A DNA stretch of 40,722 nucleotides from Azospirillaceae bacterium (GCA_031291675.1 JARLIO010000003.1:1-40722), one strand, 5' to 3'; positions 7,285 to 15,913 are shown, counted from the first letter of the stretch. The notes: generated from the sequence alone by a model not told the origin. A program made the numbers and translations.

Positions 7285-8817
7285 TCAGCCCGGCGGCAGG
7301 TGCAGCCACAATCCGTCGGACGATTTGCTGGGCAGATCGATCTGTTCGACCCGTGGATAAGCCTCTCGCATCGCCTGGTCAAAGGCGGGCGTACGACGAT
7401 GGCTGCCACCTTGTACATTATCCGCGGTGATCATGAAGGCGAACCCGTGTGAGCGAATCAGACGAATCACCGGCGTCTCATCCCAGGCTCCAAGTGCCAG
7501 GAGGTCGGTCCCCTCAGGTTCGAAAATCATCGGCTTCCCGGCTTGCATCAGCAGGGTCAGATTTTCGGAAGCGACCGGCTTCTCGGCCGCGGCAATCCGC
7601 TGGACCAGAGCCTGCTGCCGCTCGATCACTTCGGGGGAGAATCGACCCGGGAACTGGCGGTGTGGCATCAGCACCACGCCCAGATACAGGAATGCCATGA
7701 TCAGCAAGAAGCGCCGCCCCCGTTCCGCACGGACAATGTCGCACAGATAGACGCCGATCAGCACGCAACCGACGCAGAGCCATTCAAGAAAGTAATTGAA
7801 GTTGCTTCCGGCCTTGAACACGCCGATCAGCGTTATGCTGGCAAGAATAAAGTACAGCAGCAGGGTGGCCCGAGCTCCGCTCACCCGCCCTTCACGACGA
7901 AACCGCGTAATGGCTCCAGCCAATGAATGACCAAGCGATTTCATGAATAATTCTGGCACAGCCATGAAAATCAAAATCGCAAATGGCAAACTCGTCGCCT
8001 CTCGCATGAAGACAAGATACACCTGCCCGAAGAAAAATTTATTGACGTTATACGCGGTGATATTATAGAGGAAGCCACCCGCCGTCAGCCACTGAACAAG
8101 TCCAAGCACCGCCATCCCAACCCCGCCAGCCAGCGCCGCGGCACCAAGGGCCCCGCGCGGATTGCGGACCAGCGCAATCACGAACACAGCAATTCCGGCA
8201 GATAGCTGCGTTTGCTTGGTGAAGACCGCCGCGACGCAGAGCAGCAGAGCGACAACGGTGCCCCAGAAGCGGCTATCGGCCCAGGCTGCCACCAACACCC
8301 CCAGCATGCTGAGCGCGACGGCAAGCGTGTCAACCCGCATCACCGCGCCCCAGAGACGGAAGGCGTGCAAACACAAGACCAGCAGTCCGACAATCACGGC
8401 ACTGCCAAGCTCAATCCAGGCGATCGGCCGGTCAGGGCGCCGGGTCGCGATCAAGACGAGTCCCGCCACCACGGGCGCGGTCAGCAACGTGGCCGAAGCC
8501 GACACCAGACGTCCCGCGGCCAACAGGTTCGGCTCCAGCAATCGTGCCGCGTGAACGAGCAGGTAGTAGAGAGGCGGATAATTGCAAGCGATGAACGGCA
8601 GACCATGCCAGATGCCATACATTCCAGGTCCCGGGATCAACGCGGCCTGCTGCAAGACAATCCCTTCGGGATAATCCCACTCGAAGGGGGCATTGATCGA
8701 CACGATGAAATCCTGACAGACGCCGGTCACGTGAAACAGCAACAATGCGAGCAGAGCAACCATCAGCACGTGGCCGAGTTGCATACATCGTATCACGCCA
8801 ACCTCACTGTGCTTCAT
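7285..8817 (-). CDS. Polytopic GT-C-like glycosyltransferase
   Basis: 510 residues from the chosen start, with about ten hydrophobic helices. The first periplasmic loop has EWDYPEG, with the acidic residues typical of GT-C enzymes, followed by YPPLYYLLVHAARL and GRLVSASA. These are the spacing and motifs of ArnT/PMT-like (GT39/GT83-type) polyprenyl-sugar transferases. Donor and acceptor are unknown. An AAGAGG lies 3 bases before the ATG at 8817; an in-frame ATG at 8835 has no ribosome binding site. Several stretches (for example 7920-8060) are clearly more AT-rich than the neighbours, which hints at a different origin. It stands alone, reading against the ribosomal operon and divergently from the next gene. 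Confidence 0.6.
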   Translation of the reverse strand: MKHSEVGVIRCMQLGHVLMVALLALLLFHVTGVCQDFIVSINAPFEWDYPEGIVLQQAALIPGPGMYGIWHGLPFIACNYPPLYYLLVHAARLLEPNLLAAGRLVSASATLLTAPVVAGLVLIATRRPDRPIAWIELGSAVIVGLLVLCLHAFRLWGAVMRVDTLAVALSMLGVLVAAWADSRFWGTVVALLLCVAAVFTKQTQLSAGIAVFVIALVRNPRGALGAAALAGGVGMAVLGLVQWLTAGGFLYNITAYNVNKFFFGQVYLVFMREATSLPFAILIFMAVPELFMKSLGHSLAGAITRFRREGRVSGARATLLLYFILASITLIGVFKAGSNFNYFLEWLCVGCVLIGVYLCDIVRAERGRRFLLIMAFLYLGVVLMPHRQFPGRFSPEVIERQQALVQRIAAAEKPVASENLTLLMQAGKPMIFEPEGTDLLALGAWDETPVIRLIRSHGFAFMITADNVQGGSHRRTPAFDQAMREAYPRVEQIDLPSKSSDGLWLHLPPG

Positions 8818-9148
8818 TCGCCTCTTCAGGCGCATTTAGCTGCAGCGAAGAGGCTACACCGTCAAGCGTTTTGCGGAGGATTCTGCAGGCGGTGATTTCC
8901 TGGCAGCGGCCGGTTTCGATCATCGGAAGGCCGCCGCCGTTCTGCCGCAAGCCGGTATGATTCGGTCTGGTGTCCTTGCGAACGATTTCGGTTTGCCACA
9001 GCGTCAGGACGTTTCGCGAAAATGGCGCGCATTTGATATTTCAGCACCATCTGCATTTTGCAAAATTTCATCTGCGTTCGAATGAAAGTCGTAATTTTGT
9101 CATCGCCGAACGCTAATGATATTGCGAGACGTTGACAGGATGGGTGCC
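8818..9148. other. Divergent intergenic region with AT-rich palindrome
   Basis: No gene is supported. The right half is AT-rich and contains a perfect 12-bp palindrome, ATTTTGCAAAAT, at 9055-9066, a possible operator. A weak -35-like TTGTCA lies at 9097-9102, with GATATT at 9118-9123 but a short 15-base spacer. These would serve the downstream solute-binding protein gene; the promoter call is tentative. Confidence 0.4.
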
Positions 9149-9901
9149 ATGAGACGAATTCTATTCAGTTTCGCGTTTGTTATTTCAAGCATCCTTGGCC
9201 TCGCACCGGCGGGAGCCGAACAGGCCGTCGCGGTCGATGCCGGAAACCCGCCCTTTATGTATCTGGCCTCGAACGGGCCGGCCGGCATCTACCCGGCTTT
9301 GATTCGGGAGATCTTCAAGCGCGTCGGCGACACCGTGACCATCCAGGCGGTTCCCTGGAAGCGGGCGATCAGCGAGCTGGACGCCGGAACCACCGGTGTC
9401 GGCGGCATCTACAAGAACAGCGAGCGCCTGACGAAATATGATTATAGCGACAAGCTGTTTGACGAGGTCGTCAACATCTATGTCGCCCGGGGCAAGGGTT
9501 TCGCCTATAGCGATAGCGCGAGCCTGTCGGGCAAGACGATCGGCACGATCCGCGGCTGGTCCTATGGCGATGACTTCGACGCGGCGGCCAAGGCCGGCAA
9601 ATTTCAGGTTGAGGAGGTCGCCGGCGATCAGCAGAACTTCGAGAAGCTGGTCAGCGGCCGCCTGAACGCCGTGCTGGCGATTCGCGAATCGGCGGACACG
9701 GCGATCGCGTCCGGGGATCAGACCACGCGGGTCGAAGCCCTGCCGACCCCGCTCTCGGTCAATCCCTCCTTCATCGCCTTCAACAAATCCGCGGCAAAGA
9801 CCGGCCTGATCGCGCAGATCAATCAGGCCCTGGCCGCGATGCGTGCGGACGGAACCTATACCAAGATCGTCAGCGCCTCGCTCGCGAACGCTGGAAACTG
9901 A
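9149..9901 (+). CDS. Periplasmic solute-binding protein, SBP_bac_3-like
   Basis: 250 residues. A signal peptide (basic MRR, hydrophobic core, cleavage after AGA near residue 20) is followed by a mature domain starting VAVDAGNPPFMYLAS. The two-lobed fold of the family-3 amino-acid-type binding proteins is suggested by GIYPALIREIFKRVG, VPWKRAISELDAG and the late NKSAAKTGLIAQINQALAAMRADGTY. The canonical ligand-binding Arg/Asp pair cannot be assigned by eye. No permease or ATPase gene is next to it, so it is an orphan receptor or feeds a distant transporter. AGGA 8 bases ahead favours the ATG at 9149; an ATG at 9140 is also in frame. Confidence 0.75.
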   Translation: MRRILFSFAFVISSILGLAPAGAEQAVAVDAGNPPFMYLASNGPAGIYPALIREIFKRVGDTVTIQAVPWKRAISELDAGTTGVGGIYKNSERLTKYDYSDKLFDEVVNIYVARGKGFAYSDSASLSGKTIGTIRGWSYGDDFDAAAKAGKFQVEEVAGDQQNFEKLVSGRLNAVLAIRESADTAIASGDQTTRVEALPTPLSVNPSFIAFNKSAAKTGLIAQINQALAAMRADGTYTKIVSASLANAGN

Positions 9902-9951
9902 CCGCACCCCAGCCGGTTTCCCGGCACGACCTTCTCCCGGCATGGCCGTGA

Positions 9952-9993
9952 CCCGATCCCCGCCGCGCGCATCAATCCGCGGCGGGGATCGGG
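9952..9993. terminator. 16-bp hairpin between convergent genes
   Basis: A perfect inverted repeat: arm 9952-9967 (CCCGATCCCCGCCGCG) pairs with 9978-9993, with a 10-base loop. It lies between the stop at 9901 and the convergent stop at 9972 and overlaps the last codons of the minus-strand gene. It lacks a T-tract, so it may act as a bidirectional Rho-assisted barrier rather than a classical terminator. Confidence 0.5.
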
Positions 9994-11471
9994 GCGGCGG
10001 CGTTGGGGTCACCGGGTGCCGTCTCCCAGCCCAGTTCCGGAATGGCGATGATCCGCCGGGCGCCGGATACGGTGCGGAGTTCGATATGCCCGCCTTCCGC
10101 CATGTAGGACAGCAACCGTCGGGCGCGCCCCAGCGACTGGGTGCCATAGGCGCGGGCGACCTCGTCATCCCCCGGACAGGGCGCCTTGGTCAGCGCCGCC
10201 CGTACCAGCAGTAGAAACACGCCCTGCAAATCCTCGGGCACGGTCGTGGCCGCGGCGAGCGCCTGCGCCCCCTCGGGCCCATCGAGCATGCCGCCATCGA
10301 TCCCGGCACGAACCAGTGCCAGGCGCCGGCGAAACGTCGACAAGTCCACCGCCGTACCATTGACGGACAGGGCGCGGCAGCGCACCAGAAAGTCCTGATA
10401 CAGCACCGCCACCGACCGTGATCCGGCGTCCGGGTCGCCGACGATCGGGCGCAGGATATCGTCCAGCAACGGCCACGGATCGGCCAGAACGGTACGGCTC
10501 ACCGCCGGCCCCGACGGAACCGGGGGCCGAGCGCGGCTGATCTGTGCCATCAAGTCAACCGCGGCGCCCGGCGCCACCGCGGGCCGCCGCCGCGGCGGGG
10601 GTGCCACGTCCGGCTCCCCCGCCGCACTCATGATCAGATCGCGGGCATCGGTCGGCGGCGTCTCGGGCAACGGGGTCAGCTTCGGGCTGCCGCTGCGCGC
10701 CGCGGTTTCGACGGCACCGATCCGGATCGGCGCGGGCCGCTTCGACAAGGCCGGTCCCAGCGCGATGAAATGGCCCCGCTCGACATCGCGGAACATTTCG
10801 GCCTGGCGCCGCTCCATGCCCAACAGGTCGGCGGCGCGGGCCATGTCGATATCGAGAAAGGTCCGGCCCATCAGAAAGTTCGAGGCCTCGGCCGCGACGT
10901 TTTTCGCCAGTTTGGCCAGGCGCTGCGTCGCAATGACCCCGGCCAGGCCCCGCTTGCGGCCACGGCACATCAGATTGGTCATCGCGGTCAGCGACAGCCG
11001 GCGCGCGTCGTCCGCAACCTCTCCAGCCGCCGAAGGGGCGAACAATTGCGCCTCGTCGACAACGACCAGAAGCGGGTACCAGAAATCACGGTCGGCATCG
11101 AACAAGCCGTTCAGAAATGACGCGGCATGGCGCATCTGCAGCTCGGCGTCCAAACCCTCGAGATTGAGAACAACGGAAATCCGATGCTGGCGCACCCGCT
11201 CGGCAACCCGCTGCAACGCCAACTCGGTATGATCGGCGGCATCGATCGCGATATGACCAAACCGATCGCCCAGGGTCACAAAGTCGCCCTCCGGGTCGAT
11301 GATCACCTGTTGTACCCAACTGGCGCTTTGTTCCAGAAGCCGGCGTAACAAATGGGATTTGCCCGATCCCGAATTTCCCTGAACCAGCAACCGCGTTGCC
11401 AACAACTCCTCAAGATCGAGCGTCGCCGCCTGACCCGTCGGCGTTGACCCCATATCGATGCGAACCGTCAT
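9972..11471 (-). CDS. HerA/FtsK-type ATPase (DUF87/DUF853-like)
   Basis: 499 residues. Walker A GNSGSGKS spans residues 32-39. Walker B LLVVVDEAQ has Asp139 and Glu140. RGRKRG and IATQR follow, as in the HerA/VirB4-like hexameric ATPase superfamily. Residues about 250-330 form a Pro/Ala-rich linker. The C-terminal third is helical and ends in a winged-helix-like segment (YGTQSLGRARRLLSYMAEGGHIEL), which could contact DNA. Classical HerA works with the nuclease NurA in end resection; no NurA gene is visible, so the partner and process are unknown. GGGAGA precedes the ATG at 11471. It is a single gene, convergent with the binding-protein gene and divergent from a repeat-bearing control region. 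Confidence 0.72.
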   Translation of the reverse strand: MTVRIDMGSTPTGQAATLDLEELLATRLLVQGNSGSGKSHLLRRLLEQSASWVQQVIIDPEGDFVTLGDRFGHIAIDAADHTELALQRVAERVRQHRISVVLNLEGLDAELQMRHAASFLNGLFDADRDFWYPLLVVVDEAQLFAPSAAGEVADDARRLSLTAMTNLMCRGRKRGLAGVIATQRLAKLAKNVAAEASNFLMGRTFLDIDMARAADLLGMERRQAEMFRDVERGHFIALGPALSKRPAPIRIGAVETAARSGSPKLTPLPETPPTDARDLIMSAAGEPDVAPPPRRRPAVAPGAAVDLMAQISRARPPVPSGPAVSRTVLADPWPLLDDILRPIVGDPDAGSRSVAVLYQDFLVRCRALSVNGTAVDLSTFRRRLALVRAGIDGGMLDGPEGAQALAAATTVPEDLQGVFLLLVRAALTKAPCPGDDEVARAYGTQSLGRARRLLSYMAEGGHIELRTVSGARRIIAIPELGWETAPGDPNAAAPIPAAD

Positions 11472-11782
11472 CTCATCTCCCGTGCCATCGCGCTGGCCGC
11501 GACTCTATAGCGTAAACCGGCGTCCGGTGCAGCGTGCACGGTGCGCGATGCTGCATGGCGATGCCGGACAACGCCCGGCCTGGCATCGATCCCGGCCGTG
11601 GGGGCATGACATCGGTGTCATCGCAATAAATCGACACCCCTCCTGTAGTATTCGTTGGTTAACAAATGTTACGATCCGTTACAATTCATCCCTTTCGGAC
11701 TCTCATCATCCCGGTTCATATTGTACCGTCGAATGCCAATGAATTGCGCCATTCTGTCAACCGGGATCAGGGAGAGATTGCA
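11472..11782. other. Intergenic region with helically phased GTTA repeats
   Basis: No gene is supported. It holds the putative start regions of the minus-strand ATPase and of the small gene at 11783. The distal half is AT-richer and includes the phased repeats annotated separately. A -10-like TACAAT at 11680-11685 overlaps the third repeat, with TTAACA at 11659-11664 (15-base spacer) as the nearest -35-like hexamer. Confidence 0.4.
11658..11683 (+). promoter_or_regulatory. Three GTTA(A)C direct repeats at 10-base period
   Basis: GTTAAC begins at 11658, GTTACG at 11668 and GTTACA at 11678, so equivalent bases fall on the same helix face. The first two also form the inverted pair TAACA-AA-TGTTA (11660-11671). 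Response regulators of the OmpR/PhoB class bind direct repeats with 10-11 base spacing, so this is a plausible operator. The regulator is not identified. Confidence 0.45.
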
Positions 11783-11962
11783 ATGTCAAGTCCCGCCGGC
11801 ATCTGGGTCTGTGATGGCCCGCATCGCAGCCCGGTCAGCCCTTACCGCGATGCCAGACCCCCGGACGATCCCTTCAGTGATCGCTGCATCATTGCCATGA
11901 TCGCGATCATTTCCATTCCGATCCTGTTGGATCTTGAAATTTTTTGCGATTTACTGCATTAG
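11783..11962 (+). CDS. Hypothetical 59-residue protein with hydrophobic C-terminal segment
   Basis: ATG at 11783, preceded by GGGAGAG with a 6-base spacing; stop TAG at 11960-11962. The N-terminal half is polar and Pro/Asp/Arg-rich (SPYRDARPPDDPFSD). Residues about 35-53 are hydrophobic (CIIAMIAIISIPILL), long enough for one membrane pass. Two Cys and two His are present. I do not recognise a family. The good ribosome binding site and the phased repeats 100 bases upstream argue for a real gene; absence of homologues would argue against it. Confidence 0.45.
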   Translation: MSSPAGIWVCDGPHRSPVSPYRDARPPDDPFSDRCIIAMIAIISIPILLDLEIFCDLLH

Positions 11963-12292
11963 CGGCGCCGGAATCGCATTGCGATCAGCCGCGTCATGGC
12001 GGCCGGGACTCCGGCAACGCGATGCCGCCACCGGATCGGGCCTTCGTCACCCCGGGGGGATAAGGCGCTCATGATCCGTTTGCTCCCGCGGAGCCACTGG
12101 CGAATCGCCACCAATCGTGAAATACAATAGGGCAGCGTGATACGGCCGGCACTGATACGTGCGACCGCGGGACGTCCGTCTGAAAACGGGTTGCGAACGG
12201 ACCTCACCGGGTCCATCACAGCCGATGTCACGTCCCCGCACCTCGCCTTCCGACCCCGCAGCCCCCCTGACCCCCGGAACAAAGCAACCCCC
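11963..12292. other. Intergenic stretch without recognised gene
   Basis: No gene or clear promoter is seen. The frame of the downstream DnaJ-like gene stays open back to about 12137, but that extension is not membrane- or domain-like. An imperfect hairpin GTCCGT/ACGGAC occurs near 12175-12205. Confidence 0.35.
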
Positions 12293-13141
12293 GTGACCGA
12301 CAGGTCCTTTCCTGAACCGCCCGATGATCTCAAGGCGCTGGAAACCGGCGCGTGCCACACCTTTCTGGACCGGCTGTTGCGGCCGTTTCCGGATTGGGTC
12401 GGCAGCCTGTGGGGCAAGATCGTCGGCGGCGCCACCGGCTTCGCCTTGGGCGGACCGCTCGGCGCCCTGATCGGCGCCCTGGCCGGTCATGCGGTTGACG
12501 TCTATTGGCTCGATGACGACCCCGACGATGACGCGACCCAGAAGATCGCCTTCACCGTCGGGGTGATCGCGCTGGGAGCCAAGATGGCCAAGGTGGACGG
12601 AACCGTCAGCCGGGCCGAGGTCAATGCCTTCAAGCGGGTGTTCCGCATTCCGCCCGAGGAGGCGCGCAATGTCGGACGACTCTATGACCAGGCCTGCCAG
12701 GACGCCGCCGGCTTCGAGCCCTACGCACGCCAATTGGCGCGATTGCTGCGCGACCGCCGCCCGGTCCTGGAACAATTGCTCGATGACCTGTTTTACATCG
12801 CGCTCGCCGATGGCCATCCCACCGCGGCCGAGATCACCTTTCTGAGCGATGTCGCCCGGATCTTCGGCTTCAGCGAAGCGGAATTCGCCCGGATCCGGGC
12901 CAATAACGGCGCGGTCGCGGTCGAGGATCCCTATCAGATCCTGGGCGTCACCCCCGACGCCGATGACGGCGTGATCAAGGCGGCATGGCGCACGCTGGCC
13001 CGGAGCCATCACCCCGACCGTCTGATCGCCAATGGCCTGCCCGCGGAATATATTGCAACCGCCGACCGCAAGATGGCGGCCATCAATGCCGCCTATAACG
13101 CGATAAAGCGCCACCGCGCCGCGGCGCGGGCGGTCGCCTGA
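12293..13141 (+). CDS. TerB-DnaJ (DjlA-like) co-chaperone
   Basis: 282 residues from the GTG chosen here. A glycine-rich hydrophobic segment (VGGATGFALGGPLGALIGAL, about residues 40-60) could insert in the membrane. A TerB-like helical domain (VIALGAKMAKVDGTVSRAEV through LFYIALADGHPTAAE) comes next, then a C-terminal J domain starting DPYQILGVTP. The HPD motif (SHHPDRL) needed to stimulate Hsp70 ATPase is intact. The order matches DjlA-type co-chaperones, which act with DnaK at the inner membrane. The start is uncertain: GTG at 12293 lacks a strong ribosome binding site, and the frame is open upstream to 12137. It is followed at 128 bases by the ABC-F gene. Confidence 0.78.
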   Translation: MTDRSFPEPPDDLKALETGACHTFLDRLLRPFPDWVGSLWGKIVGGATGFALGGPLGALIGALAGHAVDVYWLDDDPDDDATQKIAFTVGVIALGAKMAKVDGTVSRAEVNAFKRVFRIPPEEARNVGRLYDQACQDAAGFEPYARQLARLLRDRRPVLEQLLDDLFYIALADGHPTAAEITFLSDVARIFGFSEAEFARIRANNGAVAVEDPYQILGVTPDADDGVIKAAWRTLARSHHPDRLIANGLPAEYIATADRKMAAINAAYNAIKRHRAAARAVA

Positions 13142-13269
13142 TCCCGCCAATCCGCGGCTATCGGATGATCCAGACAGAAAGCGCTGGCGCCGCCGAGCGC
13201 GCAACGCCATATCTGACCCCCGCCGGGATACCCCGTCCCGTGTCGTCATCTGGTTTCCGGAACGTTGCC

Positions 13270-15159
13270 ATGGCCGTACTGCCTCCCCTCGTCGCGCTTC
13301 AGGGTGCCTCCATCACCTTCGGTGGCCGCCCGTTGTTTTCCGGCGTGGACATCAGCCTGGGGCGCGGCGAAAGACTGTGCCTGATCGGCCGCAACGGCAG
13401 CGGCAAGAGCACGATGCTGAAAGCGCTGGCCGGCCTGATCGGGCTGGACGCCGGCGAACGTTTCCTGCAACCGGGAACCCGGGTCGGCTACCTGCCCCAG
13501 GAACCCGATTTCAGCGGCTTTCCCACCGTTCACGACTATGTCGCCGCCGGTCTCGTCGCCGATGACCACAGCGAAACCCACCGCGTCGACGCGGTTCTGG
13601 ACCGGCTGAGCCTGCCGGGCGGGCGCGCCACCGCCAATCTCTCGGGCGGCGAGGGCCGGCGCGCCGCCTTGGCCCGGACCCTGGTCGGCGACCCCGACGT
13701 GTTGCTGCTCGATGAACCAACCAACCATCTTGACCTGCCGACAATCGAATGGCTGGAGAACGAACTGGTGGCCTATCGCGGCGGCCTGCTGTTGATCAGC
13801 CATGACCGCGCCTTCCTGACCCGGCTGGCCAGACGCACCGTGTGGCTCGACCGTGGAACGCTGCGCGACAGCAACAAGAGCTTCGCCGACTTCGAGAACT
13901 GGCAGACCGAGGTGTTCGCCAGCGAGGAACAGGCCGCCCACAAGCTCGACCGCAAGCTTGCCGCCGAAACGCAATGGATGGCCGAAGGCATCAGCGCGCG
14001 GCGGACCCGCAATATGGGCCGGGTCCGCGCCCTGCAGCAATTGCGCCGTGACCGCGCCGAACGGGTACGCGGCGGCGCCCAGGTCCGGATGGCGGTGTCG
14101 GAATCCGACAGCGGCGGCCGGCTGGTGATCGAGGCGAAGCACATCACCAAAAGCTTCGAGCCCAAAAGCTTCGAGCCCAAAAGCTTCGAGACCGCCGCCG
14201 ATCCGGAGACCGGATCCACCACGGACGGACGCCGGATCATCGTCAGCGATTTTTCGACCCGCATCCTGCGCGGCGACCGGGTTGGCCTGATCGGGCCCAA
14301 CGGCGCCGGCAAGACCACTCTGCTGCGCATGCTGACTGGCGACCTCGCCCCGGATGGCGGCCAGGTCCGGCTCGGCGTCAACCTGCAAATGATCTATTAC
14401 GACCAGAAGCGCGAGCAGCTCGACCCCGAAGCGACGATCCGCCAGGTGCTGTGCCCCTATGGCGGCGACAGCGTCAGTGTCGGCGGGCAAACCCGCCATG
14501 TCGCCTCCTATATGCGCGATTTCCTGTTCGATTCGCGCATGATCGACCAGCCGACCAAGGCGATGTCGGGAGGCGAACGCAACCGGCTGCTGCTGGCCCG
14601 GCTGTTCGCCCGCCCCAGCAACCTGATCATCCTCGACGAGCCGACCAATGATCTCGACATGGACACGCTCGACCTGCTGGAAGAGGTGCTCGACGACTAC
14701 CAGGGAACCTTGCTGCTCGTCAGCCACGATCGCGATTTCCTGGACCGGCTGGTGACCTCGGTGATCGCCGTCGAAGGCGGCGGCGAGGTTACCGAATATC
14801 CTGGCGGCTATTCCGACTATCAGGTGCAACGTCGCGGCGCCGCGGTGCCGGGTGAAGCGGCACCGCGACCGCGGGCGGCACCGGCCCCCGCGGCGGCGCC
14901 GGCCCGGGCGCCGCGCAAACTGAGCTACAAGGACCAGCGCGAGCTGGAGGCCCTGCCGGGGCAAATGGATAAGCTTGCCGCCGAAATCCGCCACCTGGAG
15001 GGCGAACTGGCCGATCCCGCGCTGTTCAGCCGCGACGCCACCCGTTTTCACCGGACCACCGAGACGCTGCAACAACGCCAGGTCGAGCTGGCCGGCGCCG
15101 AGGAACGCTGGCTCACCCTGGAGACGCTGCGCGAGAGCCTGGAGGCGGGAACGCCGTGA
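13270..15159 (+). CDS. uup: ABC-F ATPase, Uup-like
   Basis: 629 residues with two ATPase domains and no membrane segments. Domain 1 has GRNGSGKST, LSGGEGRR and LLLDEPTNHLD. Domain 2 has GPNGAGKTT, MSGGERNR and ILDEPTNDLD. A Pro/Ala-rich linker leads to a C-terminal coiled coil (YKDQRELEALPGQMDKLAAE onward) typical of Uup. ABC-F proteins act on ribosomes; Uup has also been tied to precise excision and branched DNA. The ATG at 13270 begins the conserved MAVLPPLVALQGASITFGG; the frame is open upstream without conservation. The start of domain 2 carries a triplicated KSFEP unit and an extra loop. The stop overlaps the next start (GTGA). Confidence 0.85.
   Translation: MAVLPPLVALQGASITFGGRPLFSGVDISLGRGERLCLIGRNGSGKSTMLKALAGLIGLDAGERFLQPGTRVGYLPQEPDFSGFPTVHDYVAAGLVADDHSETHRVDAVLDRLSLPGGRATANLSGGEGRRAALARTLVGDPDVLLLDEPTNHLDLPTIEWLENELVAYRGGLLLISHDRAFLTRLARRTVWLDRGTLRDSNKSFADFENWQTEVFASEEQAAHKLDRKLAAETQWMAEGISARRTRNMGRVRALQQLRRDRAERVRGGAQVRMAVSESDSGGRLVIEAKHITKSFEPKSFEPKSFETAADPETGSTTDGRRIIVSDFSTRILRGDRVGLIGPNGAGKTTLLRMLTGDLAPDGGQVRLGVNLQMIYYDQKREQLDPEATIRQVLCPYGGDSVSVGGQTRHVASYMRDFLFDSRMIDQPTKAMSGGERNRLLLARLFARPSNLIILDEPTNDLDMDTLDLLEEVLDDYQGTLLLVSHDRDFLDRLVTSVIAVEGGGEVTEYPGGYSDYQVQRRGAAVPGEAAPRPRAAPAPAAAPARAPRKLSYKDQRELEALPGQMDKLAAEIRHLEGELADPALFSRDATRFHRTTETLQQRQVELAGAEERWLTLETLRESLEAGTP
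14147..14190 (+). repeat. In-frame 15-base tandem triplication
   Basis: The unit CCCAAAAGCTTCGAG occurs at 14161-14175 and 14176-14190, with a copy lacking one base at 14147-14160. It encodes three KSFE units joined by Pro, just after the first strand of the second ATPase domain of the Uup-like gene. Confidence 0.85.
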
Positions 15160-15857
15160 TCCCGGACCGGCCCGCGATCATTGACCTTCCCTCACCCAAT
15201 CACGGTCCGCGCCCGCCGGGGACCCTGATCGACATCCTGCTGGTCCACTATACCGGCATGCCCGATGCCGCCCAGGCCCTGGACCGGCTGCGCGACCCGG
15301 CATCACAGGTCAGCGCGCATTACCTGATCGACGAGGATGGCACGCTGATCCGGCTGGTCGCGGAACAACGCCGCGCCTGGCATGCCGGTCTGTCCTGGTG
15401 GCGCGGCGCCCGCGACATCAACAGCCGCTCGATCGGCATCGAGTTGGTCAATCCTGGTCATGACTGGGGCTATCGATCGTTCCCGGCAGCGCAAATGGCC
15501 GGTTTCGTGGCCCTGGCCCGCGACATCATGGCCCGTCATGGCATCACGGCGGGCGGGGTCATCGGCCATTCCGATGTCGCCCCCGACCGCAAACGGGATC
15601 CGGGCGAGCAGTTCGACTGGGCGGCGCTGGCCGGGCACGGCATCGGGCTTTGGCCGCAACCAGACGCGGGTGACGACGGTCCCTGGACCGAAGCCGAACT
15701 GCGCGACCTTCTGGGCCGGATCGGCTATCGGCCGGTTCTCGATCCGGCGCTGCTGGTCGCGGCATTCCAGCGCCACTGGCGCCCGGATGCCGTCACAGGC
15801 CAGGTCGACGCCGACACCGCGCGCCGCATCCGCGCCCTGGCCCGTATCGTCGCGTAA
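15156..15857 (+). CDS. N-acetylmuramoyl-L-alanine amidase, AmpD-like
   Basis: 233 residues with an amidase_2 (PGRP-like) fold. The zinc ligands expected for AmpD are present: His31 in LLVHYTG, and His138 and Asp148 in GHSDVAPDRKRDPG. Lys146 and Glu96 are in place for catalysis. The C-terminal 60 residues look like a helical peptidoglycan-binding module (FWAGxIGY-like repeats are absent, but LRDLLGRIGY and LVAAFQRHWRPD fit). There is no signal peptide, so a cytoplasmic role in recycling anhydro-muropeptides is likely. The start is GTG, overlapping the Uup stop by 3 bases, with GGAGGCGGGA ahead. It reads towards rnpB and the dcw cluster, but a separate promoter follows. Confidence 0.85.
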   Translation: MIPDRPAIIDLPSPNHGPRPPGTLIDILLVHYTGMPDAAQALDRLRDPASQVSAHYLIDEDGTLIRLVAEQRRAWHAGLSWWRGARDINSRSIGIELVNPGHDWGYRSFPAAQMAGFVALARDIMARHGITAGGVIGHSDVAPDRKRDPGEQFDWAALAGHGIGLWPQPDAGDDGPWTEAELRDLLGRIGYRPVLDPALLVAAFQRHWRPDAVTGQVDADTARRIRALARIVA

Positions 15858-15913
15858 GGCCGGCGACAACCCCTCCCCGTCACCGCCCCTGTCACATCGC
15901 CGTCATCGAGCGC

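Noticed and set aside
12047-13249. 400-codon minus-strand open frame across the DnaJ-like gene
   Set aside because: Low-complexity translation without a recognisable fold; the plus strand has TerB and J domains with HPD.
13246-15075. 609-codon open frame antisense to the ABC-F gene
   Set aside because: Shadow frame; the plus strand carries all Walker and signature motifs.
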